A stretch of 64,000 nucleotides of DNA from Ascidia mentula. Its lineage: Eukaryota; Chordata; Ascidiacea; Phlebobranchia; Ascidiidae. Location: NCBI GenBank assembly GCA_947561715.1, contig OX387205.1, forward strand, positions 6,825,001-6,889,000. Direction: 5' to 3'. Every line of letters starts with the position of its first letter. The stretch's first letter is position 1. A model generated the notes under the pieces. It had not been told where the DNA came from. It worked only from the letters and a program-made list of their open reading frames with translations, and ran no database searches. Of this stretch, positions 63,401 to 64,000 are shown piece after piece. The position numbers were made by a program, and so were the translations under genes.

Positions 63401-63645
63401 TATCCAGTCGAAAAAACTGTCAAAGCAATATTGCCTTTTGGCGTCTTCTTAAAAACCTTGTCAACTTAAAACATGTCGGAATTTACAAAGTGTGTGGTTT
63501 GAATGGTGATTATTTTCTGCTGAAAGTTAATGATCAAATTAAAAATGTGTTCTGTTGCCATATAAAGGACATTTCATTGTCAATAATTTGCTTGATGCCA
63601 CATGATATATCTGCATGTATATTTGTTTCTTCCACAGTACATTAG
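63391..63645 (+). pseudogene. Transposase C-terminal tail in another frame
   Basis: From 63,391 a different frame is open for 85 codons and ends at TAG 63,643-63,645. It contains LVNLKHVGIYKVCGLNGDYF and later IKDISLSIICLMPHD. Related transposases end with a similar segment, an SxxLGIYKVxxL block followed by a KCxxLPYxD-like block, so this looks like the true C-terminus displaced from the previous exon's frame. Either a frameshift separates them (a dead copy) or a short intron around 63,390-63,440 joins them. I see no strong splice pair, so decay is more likely. Confidence 0.5.
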
Positions 63646-64000
63646 AATGGAAAATTTTGTTTGTATAAAATCCCCAAAAGCTGGATGGTCGGCGCCAATG
63701 CATGTAAGTGGATACCCAGCGATTTGGATGTACAAAGCTTCTTGAAAAATGAAATTTCTGCGGATGCAGCTTGGCAGACATGTCCTTCCACCATTCTTTG
63801 TGAAGGGAGTAAGTTGTGTGTTTGTGACAAATAATTGTGCATTTTTGTTTCATGCATTTTGTTCTTTTCAGGCACACATGCCCGTTGTTTGAAAAGAAAA
63901 TGTAGATCTGCTGATCTGGAAAGGGACATTCTAATGAGCGAATCCACTGAAAGCAGTTCTTCTTCCACGATACCTCTCTTGCAAAAAAAGGTGTCCATAA
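63646..64000 (+). CDS. DUF4806-type protein, N-terminal region, two exons (partial)
   Basis: Exon 1 (63,646-63,808) reads GKFCLYKIPKSWMVGANACK and then WIPSDLDVQSFLKNEISADA, ending in phase 1 at a strong donor, GGA|GTAAGT. Exon 2 starts at 63,872 after TTCTTTTCAG and restores the same frame (STHARCLKRKCRSADLERD, then a serine-rich stretch), running off the window. The intron is 63 bp. The pattern VPxxWxxxxNxCxWPP, then xAWxxxP, then a basic ARRK-like and SDLE segment is what I know from the N-terminal part of animal proteins with a C-terminal DUF4806 domain; function unknown. The domain itself would lie beyond 64,000. Exon 1 has a stop just upstream (63,643). It therefore either starts after an acceptor at TTAG (63,645), with its first exon unidentified, or translation begins at ATG 63,685. 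Spacing and strand suggest linkage to the transposase remnant. Confidence 0.5.

Larger units (their letters stand above)
62698..63645 (+). mobile_element. C-terminal remnant of an animal CACTA/EnSpm-like DNA transposon
   Basis: Two probable exons and a tail in a third stretch together cover the C-terminal third of a transposase of the type that carries a DUF4218-like region in animals. The N-terminal part, including the catalytic Transposase_21-like domain, is missing: only 600 bp lie between this remnant and the satellite. The final part lies in a different frame from the preceding exon, so this copy is probably dead or its last intron is not obvious. Family assignment rests on recognised motif order, not on a search. 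Confidence 0.55.

Noticed and set aside
63539-63998. Two overlapping - strand open frames of 112 and 118 codons
   Set aside because: They lie opposite the spliced + strand exons and their intron, have no recognisable domain, and the + strand frame is supported by splice sites and family motifs.

Overview
This window is almost entirely one giant satellite-DNA array (about 1-62,093), followed by 1.9 kb of non-satellite DNA (62,094-64,000). The array is built from a 138-bp monomer that is about 35% G+C, with roughly 450 copies. A HindIII site (AAGCTT) sits at the monomer boundary I use. Spliceosomal-looking introns in the right flank, an animal-type CACTA/EnSpm-like transposase remnant and the satellite itself indicate a eukaryote, very probably a metazoan. 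An arthropod is plausible from the families in the flank, but I cannot name the species. I see no bacterial operon, rRNA, tRNA or CRISPR.

Layout of the array. From 1 to about 17,450 the monomers read in one orientation (AGCTTTATTATACAGTGG on the + strand). Near 17,442-17,457 the orientation flips once, beside a truncated monomer, and every later monomer to 62,093 is reversed. Both arms carry higher-order repeats (HORs). The left arm opens with two full and one nearly full copy of a 27-monomer, 3,725-bp HOR, followed by mosaic copies. The right arm has several HOR families in succession: a dimer (about 275 bp), a pentamer (692 bp) nested in a 2.76-3.46-kb block, blocks displaced by 3,866 and 3,313 bp, an octamer of exactly 1,104 bp, another octamer of 1,103 bp, and a 30/35-monomer HOR (4,148 and 4,838 bp). 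A block near 29.2-31.3 kb recurs about 30.8 kb away and forms the array's right end.

Because 138 = 46 x 3, many monomers in a row stay open on both strands. This produces reading frames of up to about 950 codons that look like repetitive proteins. I treat them as satellite, not genes.

Right flank. 62,094-62,697 has no convincing gene but carries a CCAAT/CRE-like cluster. 62,698-63,645 holds the C-terminal part of a transposase of the animal CACTA/EnSpm-like group (two exons plus a tail in another frame), without its catalytic N-terminal part. 63,646-64,000 holds two well-phased exons of a second protein, resembling the N-terminal region of DUF4806-type proteins, which runs off the window. 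Both lie on the + strand and may be the two genes of one decayed element abutting the satellite.
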